Of a stretch of 64,000 nucleotides of DNA, positions 9,519-18,970 are shown one piece after another. The translations under genes were made by a program, and so were the position numbers. Every line of letters starts with the position of its first letter. Position 1 is the stretch's first letter. Source of the DNA: Magnetovibrio sp. (GTDB lineage Bacteria > Pseudomonadota > Alphaproteobacteria > Rhodospirillales > Magnetovibrionaceae); contig JAPHSY010000039.1 in assembly GCA_026196495.1 (NCBI GenBank), positions 1-64,000 of the forward strand, read 5' to 3'. A model generated the notes under the pieces. The model saw nothing but the letters and a program-made list of their open reading frames with translations, had not been told where the DNA came from and did no database searches.

Positions 9519-12500
9519 TGGGCTTCTCCCATGTCTTGAGCCAGTCGCTCAACAGCCGGGTAGTCGGTTTTACCACTCCCCAACAATGGCAGTTCAGACA
9601 CGGATACCACAGTCTTAGGCACCATAATCTCAGCAATGCCTGCATCCTTGGCAGTTTGTAGCAAAGCTTGGCGGTCCACATCTCCATATTCGCTCAGCAG
9701 CATTACCTGCTCACCCTTCTTTGGATCAGGCAATGTAATCGCGGCATGGCGGTGGTCTGGCCACGTTTGTACGGCCAAGTCTTCCACTGCACCAAGCGAC
9801 ACCATTTCGCCTGCGATCTTGGCAAATCGTTTGGCCCGGCCTTGGATTTTCACAAAGCCACCATCGTCAATACTGACAATGTCACCAGTATCGTACCAAC
9901 CATGATCGGGCTCCACCAACTGGCCGGGTTGGTCAGCCAACAAATAGCCCTTCATCACATTGGGACCGCGAACGATTAGGCGACCACCTGTTTCAATACC
10001 CGGCACAGGTTCAAGCTTATGCTCAATTCCTGGCAACAAACGACCAACAGTTCCTGCCTTGAAATGCATGGGTGTGTTGAACGACAACACTGGGGCCGTT
10101 TCGGTGGCACCGTAACCCTCCAAAATGCGCAGACCAAATTTGTCGGCAAAGGCTTGGCGGGTCTCGTCTTTGACTTTTTCGGCCCCAGCACACACGTAAC
10201 GGATTTTGAAAAAGTCATAGGCATTGGCGGCACGCACATAACCAGACAAAAACGTATCGGTGCCAAAAATAATTGTGGCTTTGGTGTCATAGACCAGCTC
10301 CGGCACGATACGGTAATGCAAAGGGGACGGATATAAAAATGTCTGCACGCCACTGAGCAACGGCAAGATCAATCCACTGGTCAAACCAAAGCTGTGAAAG
10401 ACAGGCAATGCATTGAACACCGTATCGGTTGGGTTAAACTCAATCCGCGCTGCCATCTGATAGCGATTGGCAAGCAAGTTATTGTGGCTCAACACCACAC
10501 CTTTGGGTGTACCTTCAGAACCAGACGTAAATAACACCGCCGCCGCTTGGGATGGATCTTGCACGTGGGCCTTGTGCCAACGACGTGCACTAAACATAGA
10601 AATCCATGCCGCACATAATTTATCTAACACGGAGATCGTTTGCTTGATGTCTTCCAAATAAATCACCCGAACGTGATCAGACAAAGATTGCACCGTGTCT
10701 TCCAGGTTGCCTGCTTCAACAAATGCTTTTGAGGTTAAAACAATTTGGATTTGAGCAGTCTTCACCGCTGAAACCATGTTCCCCACTCCGGCTGAATAAT
10801 TCAACATTGCCGGGATACGGCCAATCGCTTGCAAAGCAAAGAAACTCACAGCACCGCCAACGGCGTTTGGCAACAGTAGCCCCACGTTCTCTTCTGGTTT
10901 GGTGAAGCTTGATATCTTGTGTCCCAACGCAATAGAGCCAGTAATCAATTTTGAATAGCTGATGGGTTCACGTTTGATGTCTTCCAAGATGGGAACGTTA
11001 GAGCCATGAACAACGCGAGCATCCAGAACAGCTTCAAACAATGTTTGGCGTAAACGGCTGGATTCAAACATCAGATCGCTCATGATGTCGTAAAGCTCCA
11101 ACCCAGCCTGCGTGCGACGTGCGGCGCCTTTAAAATCTTCATTCACGGTAAGTCTGCGCGGCGGCAATATCGTAAGCGTGATTTTTGGGAACCAACGCTG
11201 GCGCACCGTACCTTTGAGCCGTGAAAACACCGTGAACTCTGCCCCGTCAATGCGGATCGGTAAGACATCTGCATCGGCTTTATCAGCAATTAAGGCTGGG
11301 CCTTCATAGACCTTCATCAAACCACCCGTCACCGTAATTCGACCTTCAGGAAAGATGACGCACTTTTTGCCTTTATCGACTTCTTTGATCAACGACTTGG
11401 TGCTGAGTGGTTTGGTTGGATCCATAGGGAACGCATCCACCAATGCCAGAAACGGCTTCATCCACCATTTCTGCGCTATGTATGTGTTTACCGCAAACAA
11501 TGGTTTTTCAGGCAAGAATACCGCCAACAATGCAGCATCTAAAAATGATACATGATTGACCACAATGACAGCACGGTCACCCACGGCTTTCCAGTTTTCT
11601 AGACCTTTAATTTCTGCACGGTAAGCCAGTTTGAAAATCCACTTCAAAACGGCTTTGATCACTTCGTCCGGCAACAGTTTGCAGATATATAACGCCACCA
11701 CGGCATTGGCGATGGCAACACTGAGGAACACGCCCGGTACTGTCATGCCCGCGCCCAACATCACGCTGATGGCAATGGCAGACGCCACCATGAACAAGGC
11801 ATTGATGATATTGTTTGATGCAATGTTGCGCGAACGATGGCTTTCCTCACCACGGCTTTGCAAGATGGCATACAGCGGAACGATGTAAAGACCGCTGGAA
11901 ATTGCCACCAATAACAAATCTACTGTGATGCGCATCCCCATTACGGTGGATAAGAAACTGCCCACCCCTGCCAATTCGCCACCATTGGACGGCAATGCAT
12001 AGCCATAGGTGCTGGCAAAATACAAATCGACCATAAACACGGTCATCAACAAAGCACCAAAGGGGACATACTTGGCGGTAATCTCACCTTTCAAGAGCTT
12101 GTTACAAAGTACAGAGCCAATGGCAATACCGATGGAAAATATCGACAAAAACAACGTCACCACGGTTTCATCCGCGGCCAGGACATCTTTGGCAAAGGTC
12201 GGGAACTGGCTCAGGAACGTCGCCCCCACCAACCAAAACCATGATATTCCCAAAATCGATAAAATCACATCACGACGACTGGCGGCATGGCGGACCATGC
12301 TTCCTGTGGCGCGGATGATGTTGAAATCCACCCTAAGGTCTGCAGCCAGGGCCGGTGCCGTTGGGATAAACAAGCTCGCCACGTAACCCAAGATGGCAAT
12401 CACGATGATCAGACTTGAGGTCAACAACACGCCGCCATCGGTCAAGATCAGCAAGCCACCCGCAATGGTGCCGATCAAGATCGCCAGAAACGTTCCGGCC

Positions 12501-12952
12501 TCCACCATCGCATTGCCACCAATCAATTCATCTTCGGCAAGGTGCTGAGGAAGGATCGCGTATTTCACCGGACCAAACAGGGATGACTGCGCACCCATGA
12601 AAAATAGGACCGTCATTAAGGCCCAGACGTTCTCACTCAAGAACGCCGCTGCAGCCGTGATCATAATCAGGACCTCTACCGCCTTTACGATGCGAACCAA
12701 TTTTGCTTTATCGAAGCGATCCGCCAGTTGTCCGGCCGTGGCACTGAACAAAAAGAACGGCAAAATGAAGATACCTGCAGCCGCTGTCACCATCAGGGGG
12801 CCGTTGACGTTCGCGGCAGCCGCTAACTGAAACGTGATCAGCATCACCAGCGCACTTTTGAACAGGTTGTCGTTCATGGCACCCAAAAACTGGGTCACAA
12901 ACAACGGCAAAAAGCGTCGGCTTTTCAATAAATGTGAAATATCGGCATTCAT
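9515..12952 (-). CDS. MFS-PlsC-acyl ligase fusion (Aas/LplT-like acyl-ACP:2-acylglycerophospholipid acyltransferase)
   Basis: A 1145-residue protein fusing three activities. Residues 1-425 form an MFS permease resembling the lysophospholipid flippase LplT. Residues 440-620 are a PlsC-type acyltransferase with N466-H-V-S-F-L-D472 and F534-P-E-G-R538. Residues 650-1145 are an AMP-forming acyl ligase with T809-S-G-S-E-G-T-P-K-G818, G-Y-G-A-T-E-T, Y-D-T-G-D, and a C-terminal G-S-G-K-T-D catalytic-lysine motif. LplT and Aas form a lysophospholipid recycling pair in Enterobacteria. The fused order seen here occurs widely in Proteobacteria. It overlaps the ceramidase-like gene by 4 bp. A tandem operator lies upstream. 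Confidence 0.9.
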   Translation of the reverse strand: MNADISHLLKSRRFLPLFVTQFLGAMNDNLFKSALVMLITFQLAAAANVNGPLMVTAAAGIFILPFFLFSATAGQLADRFDKAKLVRIVKAVEVLIMITAAAAFLSENVWALMTVLFFMGAQSSLFGPVKYAILPQHLAEDELIGGNAMVEAGTFLAILIGTIAGGLLILTDGGVLLTSSLIIVIAILGYVASLFIPTAPALAADLRVDFNIIRATGSMVRHAASRRDVILSILGISWFWLVGATFLSQFPTFAKDVLAADETVVTLFLSIFSIGIAIGSVLCNKLLKGEITAKYVPFGALLMTVFMVDLYFASTYGYALPSNGGELAGVGSFLSTVMGMRITVDLLLVAISSGLYIVPLYAILQSRGEESHRSRNIASNNIINALFMVASAIAISVMLGAGMTVPGVFLSVAIANAVVALYICKLLPDEVIKAVLKWIFKLAYRAEIKGLENWKAVGDRAVIVVNHVSFLDAALLAVFLPEKPLFAVNTYIAQKWWMKPFLALVDAFPMDPTKPLSTKSLIKEVDKGKKCVIFPEGRITVTGGLMKVYEGPALIADKADADVLPIRIDGAEFTVFSRLKGTVRQRWFPKITLTILPPRRLTVNEDFKGAARRTQAGLELYDIMSDLMFESSRLRQTLFEAVLDARVVHGSNVPILEDIKREPISYSKLITGSIALGHKISSFTKPEENVGLLLPNAVGGAVSFFALQAIGRIPAMLNYSAGVGNMVSAVKTAQIQIVLTSKAFVEAGNLEDTVQSLSDHVRVIYLEDIKQTISVLDKLCAAWISMFSARRWHKAHVQDPSQAAAVLFTSGSEGTPKGVVLSHNNLLANRYQMAARIEFNPTDTVFNALPVFHSFGLTSGLILPLLSGVQTFLYPSPLHYRIVPELVYDTKATIIFGTDTFLSGYVRAANAYDFFKIRYVCAGAEKVKDETRQAFADKFGLRILEGYGATETAPVLSFNTPMHFKAGTVGRLLPGIEHKLEPVPGIETGGRLIVRGPNVMKGYLLADQPGQLVEPDHGWYDTGDIVSIDDGGFVKIQGRAKRFAKIAGEMVSLGAVEDLAVQTWPDHRHAAITLPDPKKGEQVMLLSEYGDVDRQALLQTAKDAGIAEIMVPKTVVSVSELPLLGSGKTDYPAVERLAQDMGEAQ

Positions 12953-13035
12953 CTCTTATCCCCATTTTCTCTCATCAGAGCATAGCAGAAATTGGCTCAA
13001 CTCAAGTGTGTATATGGACTACTCACCCTCATATG

Positions 13036-13084
13036 TAATCGATTGTTTACGTATAGGTCAATGCCTTTAATAAACGATTGTTTA
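13036..13084 (-). promoter_or_regulatory. Tandem palindromic operator upstream of the acyltransferase-ligase gene
   Basis: Two near-identical 14-mers, TAATCGATTGTTTA (13036-13049) and TAAACGATTGTTTA (13071-13084), start 35 bp apart. The second is a near-perfect inverted repeat, TAAAC-GATT-GTTTA. This size and symmetry fit operators of TetR-family repressors. The pair lies 84-132 bp ahead of the lipid gene start at 12952 and downstream of the phoB terminator, so it probably controls the lipid operon. The regulator is not encoded next to it. Confidence 0.55.
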
Positions 13085-13136
13085 CATTTATGTGCGTGCG
13101 ACTATGTATTTCTTTGTTTTCAATAAGTTTGGCCAT

Positions 13137-13166
13137 AAAAAAACACCGCCTCATGAGCGGTGTTTT
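13137..13166 (-). terminator. Rho-independent terminator after phoB
   Basis: An inverted repeat ACACCGC-loop-GCGGTGT is followed, on the minus strand, by a run of seven T residues. It lies about 30 bp past the phoB stop, so it closes the pst-pho operon. Confidence 0.85.
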
Positions 13167-13194
13167 GCATATTCCAATATTTTCAGGACGGAAT

Positions 13195-13890
13195 TTAGCC
13201 AGATCTATGTGTATCAATCGCATACCCCTCCCCACGAACGGTGCGAATTAGATCTGGCGCTTCGTCTACGTTTAAAGCCTTGCGCAAACGGCGCACATGG
13301 ACATCAACGGTACGGTCTTCCACGTAAACATCGCGCCCCCAGACCAAATCCAGTAAACGTTCGCGCGAAAACACCCGTCCAGGTTTTTCCATCAAGGTTT
13401 TCAACAAACGATATTCGGTCGGTCCTAAGTGAACATAGCGCCCTGCTCGCGACACCTTATGTTCTGCCAAATCCATGGTAATATCCGCATATTGGATAAC
13501 TTCTTGGGACAGTGACGGGTTGCTACGACGCAAAAGGCCTTTGAGGCGCGCCACCACCTCACGCGGGCTGTAGGGCTTGACCACATAGTCATCAGCTCCG
13601 GTTTCAATACCGCGCACCCGGTCCTCTTCCTCTCCACGTGCCGTCAAGATCAGTATAGGGATTTCACGGGTTTCACTGGCGCTGCGCAGTTGACGACAGA
13701 CTTCAATGCCACTTAACCCCGGCAGCATCCAATCCAATACGATCGCATCTGGAACATTGTCTTGCGCCATCGCCAAACCGTCTTCGCCATTTTCCGCCAT
13801 CATCACTCGGAAGCCTTCTTTTTCCAGGTTATAAGCTAGCATCTCCGCTTGAGGCGGTTCATCTTCAACAATTAAAACCGTATGGCGCAT
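13195..13890 (-). CDS. phoB: Phosphate regulon response regulator PhoB
   Basis: OmpR-class two-component regulator of 231 residues. The receiver domain (about 1-120) has the E-D-E acidic pocket, the phosphoacceptor Asp in V-L-D-W-M-L-P-G, and the K-P-Y-S-P-R-E switch lysine region. The C-terminal winged-helix DNA-binding domain (about 130-228) contains the G-P-T-E-Y-R-L-L and V-D-V-H-V-R-R-L-R-K-A-L motifs. It is the last gene of pstSCAB-phoU-phoB. Its partner is the PhoR kinase at the other end of the locus. Confidence 0.95.
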   Translation of the reverse strand: MRHTVLIVEDEPPQAEMLAYNLEKEGFRVMMAENGEDGLAMAQDNVPDAIVLDWMLPGLSGIEVCRQLRSASETREIPILILTARGEEEDRVRGIETGADDYVVKPYSPREVVARLKGLLRRSNPSLSQEVIQYADITMDLAEHKVSRAGRYVHLGPTEYRLLKTLMEKPGRVFSRERLLDLVWGRDVYVEDRTVDVHVRRLRKALNVDEAPDLIRTVRGEGYAIDTHRSG

Positions 13891-13904
13891 TGCCTTGGTT
13901 CTCC

Positions 13905-14621
13905 TTAGTCCTGAACAACCACAGTTTGGCTGGACAGGTCGTTCTTCGGACGTTCATCAGCAGGCATTTCACCTGTCACCAAGAAGTGTACATTTTCTGC
14001 AATGGATGTCACATGATCACCCATACGTTCCACATTTTTGGCAATAAACAACATGTGTGTACAGGCCGTAATGTTGCGCGGATCTTCCATCATGTAGGTC
14101 AACAGCTCCCGAAACAAGCTGGTGTGCATCAAATCAACCTCTTCATCACGTAATCGCACTGAATTGGCCTTTGCTAAATCGTGCATTGCGTAGGCATCCA
14201 AGACATTAGAGATCATTTCTTGCACTTGGCGAGCCATACGTCGAATGCTGGGTGAAACCTGGCCAATGCGTTCCATCGTTGATAGCGTCATGGTGCGCTT
14301 GGCAACGTTTTTGGCGTAATCACCGATGCGCTCTAAATTTGATGCCATCTTCAAGGCCACAACAACCGCCCGCAAATCATCAGCCATCGGTTGGCGCAAA
14401 GCCAGCACACGAATGGTGAAATTGTCGAGCTCTTCTTCCAATGCATCAATTTTTTTGTCTGATTGGATGACACTTTCCGCCAACTCAACATCGCGACGGA
14501 CTAAGGCATCTACAGCATCACTCAATTGGCGTTCAGCCAGTCCACCCATCTCAGCAATGATGCTGTCAATGCGTCCCAAATCTTCGTCAAAGGATGTGAC
14601 GATATGATCGTTTTCTATCAT
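13905..14621 (-). CDS. phoU: Phosphate-specific transport regulator PhoU
   Basis: A 238-residue all-helical protein with two repeated three-helix PhoU domains. Each ends in a metal-binding E/D-x-x-x-D-type motif, seen as N-L-E-R-I-G-D-Y in the first repeat and N-V-E-R-M-G-D-H in the second. PhoU couples the Pst transporter to PhoR to keep the regulon off when phosphate is plentiful. It lies between pstB and phoB with gaps of 12 and 14 bp, which indicates co-transcription. Confidence 0.96.
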   Translation of the reverse strand: MIENDHIVTSFDEDLGRIDSIIAEMGGLAERQLSDAVDALVRRDVELAESVIQSDKKIDALEEELDNFTIRVLALRQPMADDLRAVVVALKMASNLERIGDYAKNVAKRTMTLSTMERIGQVSPSIRRMARQVQEMISNVLDAYAMHDLAKANSVRLRDEEVDLMHTSLFRELLTYMMEDPRNITACTHMLFIAKNVERMGDHVTSIAENVHFLVTGEMPADERPKNDLSSQTVVVQD

Positions 14622-14633
14622 AACTAAAAGCCT

Positions 14634-15455
14634 TTAACCGATACGCCCAGTGACATAAGCCTGGGTCCGTTCGTCTTTGGGGTTGGTAAAAATACCTTGG
14701 GTATCGCCGTACTCGACCAAGTCACCCAAATGAAAAAATGCTGTCTTTTGCGACACACGTGCAGCTTGTTGCATGGAGTGCGTGACCATAATGATGGTGT
14801 AGTTTTCCTTCAGCTCATCAATCAACTCTTCAATCTTGGCTGTCGCAATCGGATCAAGTGCCGAGCACGGCTCATCCATCAAGATGACTTCAGGTTCAAC
14901 CGCAATGGCACGGGCAATACACAAGCGTTGCTGCTGCCCTCCAGATAAGCCCGTTCCAGGTGCATCCAAACGGTCACGGACTTCTGCCAGAAGACCGGCT
15001 TTTTCCAAACTGTTCAGGACAATTTCGTCCATGTCCGCACGGGATCGGGCCAAGCCATGAATTTTTGGGCCATAGGCCACGTTGTCATAGATAGATTTTG
15101 GAAACGGATTGGGTTTTTGAAACACCATGCCAACACGGGCACGTAGATGAACCACATCCACACCCTTGGCATAGATATTTTCACCATCCAGTTTAATCTC
15201 CCCTTCGACACGGCAACCGTCCACCACATCATTCATGCGGTTCAAGCACCGCAGAAAGGTGGATTTCCCGCACCCAGACGGGCCAATCAAAGCCGTCACC
15301 ATATTTGAGGGTATATCTAAGTTGATGCTTTTCAGGGCTTGTTTGTCGCCATAATAAACATCAACAGATTTGGCCGTAACTTTATGAGGATTTGAAGCCG
15401 CCACAGAAAGGCCGGGGGCACTTTCGGGGACTTCGGTATGAATGGCAAGTTCCAT
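14634..15455 (-). CDS. pstB: Phosphate ABC transporter ATP-binding protein PstB
   Basis: ATPase of the high-affinity phosphate importer, 273 residues. Walker A is G-P-S-G-C-G-K-S-T, the ABC signature is L-S-G-G-Q-Q-Q-R, and Walker B is [13 protein letters not shown]. The C-terminus carries the PstB-typical F[17 protein letters not shown]. The ATG follows AAGGAG and lies 12 bp after pstA. Confidence 0.97.
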   Translation of the reverse strand: MELAIHTEVPESAPGLSVAASNPHKVTAKSVDVYYGDKQALKSINLDIPSNMVTALIGPSGCGKSTFLRCLNRMNDVVDGCRVEGEIKLDGENIYAKGVDVVHLRARVGMVFQKPNPFPKSIYDNVAYGPKIHGLARSRADMDEIVLNSLEKAGLLAEVRDRLDAPGTGLSGGQQQRLCIARAIAVEPEVILMDEPCSALDPIATAKIEELIDELKENYTIIMVTHSMQQAARVSQKTAFFHLGDLVEYGDTQGIFTNPKDERTQAYVTGRIG

Positions 15456-15467
15456 AGGACTTACTCC

Positions 15468-16721
15468 TTACCAACGACGTTCGAACGACTTGCGCATAAA
15501 GACCGCAATAATGTTCATTGTGATTAAGAAACCCAACAGCACGATAATCGCACCAGATGTACGTTCCGAGAATGCGCGTTCGGGGCTATCAGCCCAGAGA
15601 TAAATTTGAACCGGTAATGCCGTTGCCGGGTCGGTAAAGGCAGCCGGCACATCAACGATGAATGCGACCATGCCAATCATCAGCAACGGCGCACTTTCAC
15701 CCAAAGCCTGTGCCATGCCGATGATCGTACCCGTCAACATGCCTGGCATTGCCAAAGGCAAGACATGGTGCGTGACCGTTTGAATTGGACTTGCGCCCAT
15801 GCCCAATGCAGCTTCACGAATGGATGGTGGTACGGCACGTAGCGCGGCGCGGCCTGCAATAATGATGGTTGGCAAAGTCATCAATGCCAAAACCATCCCA
15901 CCCACCAATGGGGCAGAACGGGGCATGCCAAAGAAGTTCAAAAACATTGCCAAGCCCAACAGCCCAAAGACAATCGACGGAACCGCAGCCAAGTTATTGA
16001 TGTTGACCTCGATTATATCTGTCCATTTATTCTTGGGTGCAAACTCTTCTAGATACACCGCCGTCATCACACCAAGCGGGAACGACAAAGCCAAGCATAC
16101 CGTCAAGCTCAACAACGAACCCATCACTGCACCTAAGATCCCCGCCAGTTCGGGCTCCCGGGAATCACCACCTGTGAAAAAACGGGTGTTGAATTGCAGC
16201 TCGATACGATCCGATGCAATCCACTGATCTACCCAAGTGATTTCCTTATCAGATACGCGACGATCATCCTCAGCCAAAACACGATCGATTTGGCCTTTCA
16301 TCAACATGTCAATGTCATCCGATGTCGGCAACCACACCGTTCGGGTTTGGCCCAACAATTCGGGATCAGCTTTATACATACCTTGCAGATCAAACCCTGC
16401 ACCAGAACTCATCAACTTGTAGAGCTTGCGCTTGTCACGACGCGCTTTCACATCCGGGAAAGATTTGCGCATAGCCACTTTAACAATACCTTGCCAGTCT
16501 TTATCCTTTACCAACTCTTCGTCAAATGTGACTTCCAAACTGGCATGCGTTTGATAGAATGCACCAAAACCACGGGCACCAATCGCTGACAACATAACGG
16601 CCAAGAAACCAACTGCTAAGACGACAGCAATAATTCCATACAGACGAAAACGTTTTTCCGCGCGGTAGCGTCTGGCCAGTCCTGCTTGAATGCGTTCAGA
16701 ATTGCTGAGTTGATCAGTCAT
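15468..16721 (-). CDS. pstA: Phosphate ABC transporter permease PstA
   Basis: Membrane permease of the phosphate importer. The ATG at 16721 gives 417 residues. A TTG at 16760 is in frame but would lie within pstC. The N-terminal ~180 residues hold one membrane helix and a large soluble region (DUF3333-like). They make the protein longer than the roughly 290-residue enterobacterial PstA, as is common in Alphaproteobacteria. The C-terminal half is the ABC permease domain with an E-A-A-L-G-M-G-A-S coupling loop. It overlaps the end of pstC by 8 bp. Confidence 0.94.
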   Translation of the reverse strand: MTDQLSNSERIQAGLARRYRAEKRFRLYGIIAVVLAVGFLAVMLSAIGARGFGAFYQTHASLEVTFDEELVKDKDWQGIVKVAMRKSFPDVKARRDKRKLYKLMSSGAGFDLQGMYKADPELLGQTRTVWLPTSDDIDMLMKGQIDRVLAEDDRRVSDKEITWVDQWIASDRIELQFNTRFFTGGDSREPELAGILGAVMGSLLSLTVCLALSFPLGVMTAVYLEEFAPKNKWTDIIEVNINNLAAVPSIVFGLLGLAMFLNFFGMPRSAPLVGGMVLALMTLPTIIIAGRAALRAVPPSIREAALGMGASPIQTVTHHVLPLAMPGMLTGTIIGMAQALGESAPLLMIGMVAFIVDVPAAFTDPATALPVQIYLWADSPERAFSERTSGAIIVLLGFLITMNIIAVFMRKSFERRW

Positions 16722-17706
16722 ATTGTTCTCGATATTTATTGACGATGTGCAAAGCCACAACGTTCAAAACCAAAGTGGTAACAAACAGCATCAGACCCAA
16801 TGCAAACGCTGCCAAGGTTTTGGCGCTATCAAATTCTTGGTCACCCGTTAGCAGGGTGACGATTTGTACAGTAACCGTCGTGACGGCTTGTAACGGGTTA
16901 GCCGTCAGGTTTGCTGCAAGTCCCGCCGCCATCACAACAATCATGGTTTCGCCAATGGCGCGTGATGCTGCTAAGAGCATTCCGCCCATAATGCCGGGCA
17001 GTGCCGCAGGAATGATAACTTGGCGGATGGTTTCTGACTTGGTCGCACCCAGTCCAAATGAGCCATCACGCATGGATTGCGGCACAGCATTGATGACATC
17101 ATCCGACAAACTGGAAATCAGTGGGATAATCATCACCCCCATCACCAATCCAGCCGCCAGCGCACTTTCGGATGAGACATCAAAACCAGCCACCTCACCC
17201 GTGCCACGTAGCCATGGGGCAACAACAAGGGCTGCAAAAAAGCCATACACCACAGTGGGGATACCAGCCAAGATTTCCAAAATGGGTTTAACCCAGTTGC
17301 GCAATTTAGGATGAGCATATTCGGCCAAGAATATAGCGGCAAACAGGCCCACAGGTGCGGCCACAGCCAGTGCAATGGCACTGATCAGCAACGTACCGGC
17401 AAACAACGGCACCGCACCAAAAGAACCGGATGCACCGACTTGGTCTTCGCGAATTGCCGTTTGAGGGCTCCATTCCGTGCCGAACATAAAGTCGACAAAC
17501 GGTATCTCACCAAAAAAGCGCATGGCTTCGAATAATAATGAAGCCACAATACCGACGGTGGTCAAAATCGCGACCGTGGAACTGGTAATCAAGATACCCT
17601 TGATCACAGCTTCCACGGCCTTCTTCGCACGACGAGCTGGCGTGACGTACATCCGGCCTCCACCAGCTCGATTTGCACGAATAGTATTTGATATTGACGT
17701 GGTCAC
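16714..17706 (-). CDS. pstC: Phosphate ABC transporter permease PstC
   Basis: First permease of the phosphate importer, 330 residues with six predicted helices. The coupling loop reads R-D-G-S-F-G-L-G-A-T-K-S-E-T. The start is a GTG at 17706, preceded by GGAG at suitable spacing. It lies about 70 bp downstream of pstS and overlaps pstA by 8 bp. Confidence 0.95.
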   Translation of the reverse strand: MTTSISNTIRANRAGGGRMYVTPARRAKKAVEAVIKGILITSSTVAILTTVGIVASLLFEAMRFFGEIPFVDFMFGTEWSPQTAIREDQVGASGSFGAVPLFAGTLLISAIALAVAAPVGLFAAIFLAEYAHPKLRNWVKPILEILAGIPTVVYGFFAALVVAPWLRGTGEVAGFDVSSESALAAGLVMGVMIIPLISSLSDDVINAVPQSMRDGSFGLGATKSETIRQVIIPAALPGIMGGMLLAASRAIGETMIVVMAAGLAANLTANPLQAVTTVTVQIVTLLTGDQEFDSAKTLAAFALGLMLFVTTLVLNVVALHIVNKYREQYD

Positions 17707-17778
17707 GTCTTAATTCTCCAAACAAATATCGACGGTGACTTTAAATACAATCGCCACCGCCGATTGATTTGCTATGCC

Positions 17779-18810
17779 TTACATATTTAGATCAGCAAAC
17801 TCTTTTGCATCGTTTGCAAATTTGGCACGTTCTGTCTTCGGCATCGGGATCAACCCCTTGTCTGCCAAGTAACCTTCGTCACCCCAAGCTTTGTTGGATG
17901 TGAACTCAGCAACGAATTCAGCAATACCTGGGACTTTGCCTACATGTGCAGTCTTGACGTAGAAGTACAATGCACGCGAAACCGGATAGTCACCGGAAGC
18001 AATATTTTCAAAGGTCACGTCTTTGCCACCGATGGAGGAACCCTGAACTTTATCAGCGTTTTGATCCAAGAAGCTGTAACCGAAGATGCCCAAAGCATTC
18101 GGATTTGCTTCAAGCTTTTGAACAATCAAGTTATCGTTTTCGCCAGCTTCAATATATGCACCATCTTCACGAACCGTGTGGCAAAGAGACTTGTAAGCCT
18201 TTTTGTCTTTCTTCTTCATGGCTTTGATCCAAGGGATGGTTTTGCAGCCACCTTCCAAAGCCAGTTCAGCGAATGCATCACGGGTACCGGAAGTCGGCGG
18301 TGGGCCGAGAACTTCAATTTTCACATTCGGCAAACCCTTGCGCACGTCAGCCCAGGTTTTGTTGTCGTTGGCTTTCAACTTGCCTTCACCTGCAGGGATA
18401 TCTTTAGCCAATGCCAAGAAAATATCATTCAGGGTCAGTTCAAACTTGCCAGCTTTTTTAGAATTCGCAATGGCAATGCCATCATAACCAACTTTAACCT
18501 CGGTGATGTTGGTGATGCCGTTGCCAGCACACTTTTTAACTTCACTGGATTTAATGCGGCGCGATGCGTTGGTGATGTCAGGGTGGCTGTCGCCAATACC
18601 AGCGCAGAACAATTTCAAACCACCGCCGGAACCTGTGGATTCGACAACCGGAGTTTTGAAACTCGACGTTTTACCGAACTGTTCCGCAACTGCGGTAGAA
18701 AACGGAAATACCGTGGAAGAACCAACGATGCGGATCTGGTCACGAGCTTCAGCAGCACCTGCTGCAAACACACCGCCGATAGCGGCAATCATAAGGGTCT
18801 TTTTGAACAT
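17779..18810 (-). CDS. pstS: Phosphate ABC transporter periplasmic binding protein PstS
   Basis: Periplasmic phosphate-binding protein, 343 residues from ATG 18810. An in-frame TTG at 18819 is rejected because it abuts the GAGGAG ribosome site. A Sec signal peptide (about residues 1-22, ending A-A-E-A) precedes I-V-G-S-S-T-V-F-P-F, the first phosphate-binding loop. Later binding-loop sequences are S-T-G-S-G-G-G and G-T-R-D-A-F. It is the first gene of pstSCAB-phoU-phoB, and a PHO box lies 116 bp upstream. Confidence 0.95.
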   Translation of the reverse strand: MFKKTLMIAAIGGVFAAGAAEARDQIRIVGSSTVFPFSTAVAEQFGKTSSFKTPVVESTGSGGGLKLFCAGIGDSHPDITNASRRIKSSEVKKCAGNGITNITEVKVGYDGIAIANSKKAGKFELTLNDIFLALAKDIPAGEGKLKANDNKTWADVRKGLPNVKIEVLGPPPTSGTRDAFAELALEGGCKTIPWIKAMKKKDKKAYKSLCHTVREDGAYIEAGENDNLIVQKLEANPNALGIFGYSFLDQNADKVQGSSIGGKDVTFENIASGDYPVSRALYFYVKTAHVGKVPGIAEFVAEFTSNKAWGDEGYLADKGLIPMPKTERAKFANDAKEFADLNM

Positions 18811-18925
18811 CTCGTTCAAACTCCTCTGAGGGCTTTAATAAAAAACTTGTCAGCACACACGCGCCTATCGCGTGGTGTCTCGGCTGCAAGCTATTGCCCT
18901 GCGAGGACCCTTTTATGAAGTTTGT

Positions 18926-18943
18926 GTTACAGGTTTGTGACAG
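18926..18943 (-). promoter_or_regulatory. PHO box (PhoB binding site) upstream of pstS
   Basis: On the minus strand the two direct 7-mers CTGTCAC and CTGTAAC are separated by AAAC. This gives the 11-bp period of a PhoB box (CTGTCAT-like repeats). It lies between phoR and pstS, oriented toward pstS. This predicts induction of the pst operon by PhoB-P under phosphate limitation. Confidence 0.8.
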
Positions 18944-18970
18944 TGGTTTCAGGGTTGATATTTCAATGAC

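Noticed and set aside
13905-14621. PhoU located between pstB and phoB considered as an oddity
   Set aside because: The order pstSCAB-phoU-phoB is the usual alphaproteobacterial arrangement.
17944-18918. 324-codon plus-strand frame opposite pstS
   Set aside because: pstS on the other strand has a signal peptide, phosphate-binding motifs and operon context. The antisense product is cysteine- and phenylalanine-rich shadow sequence.
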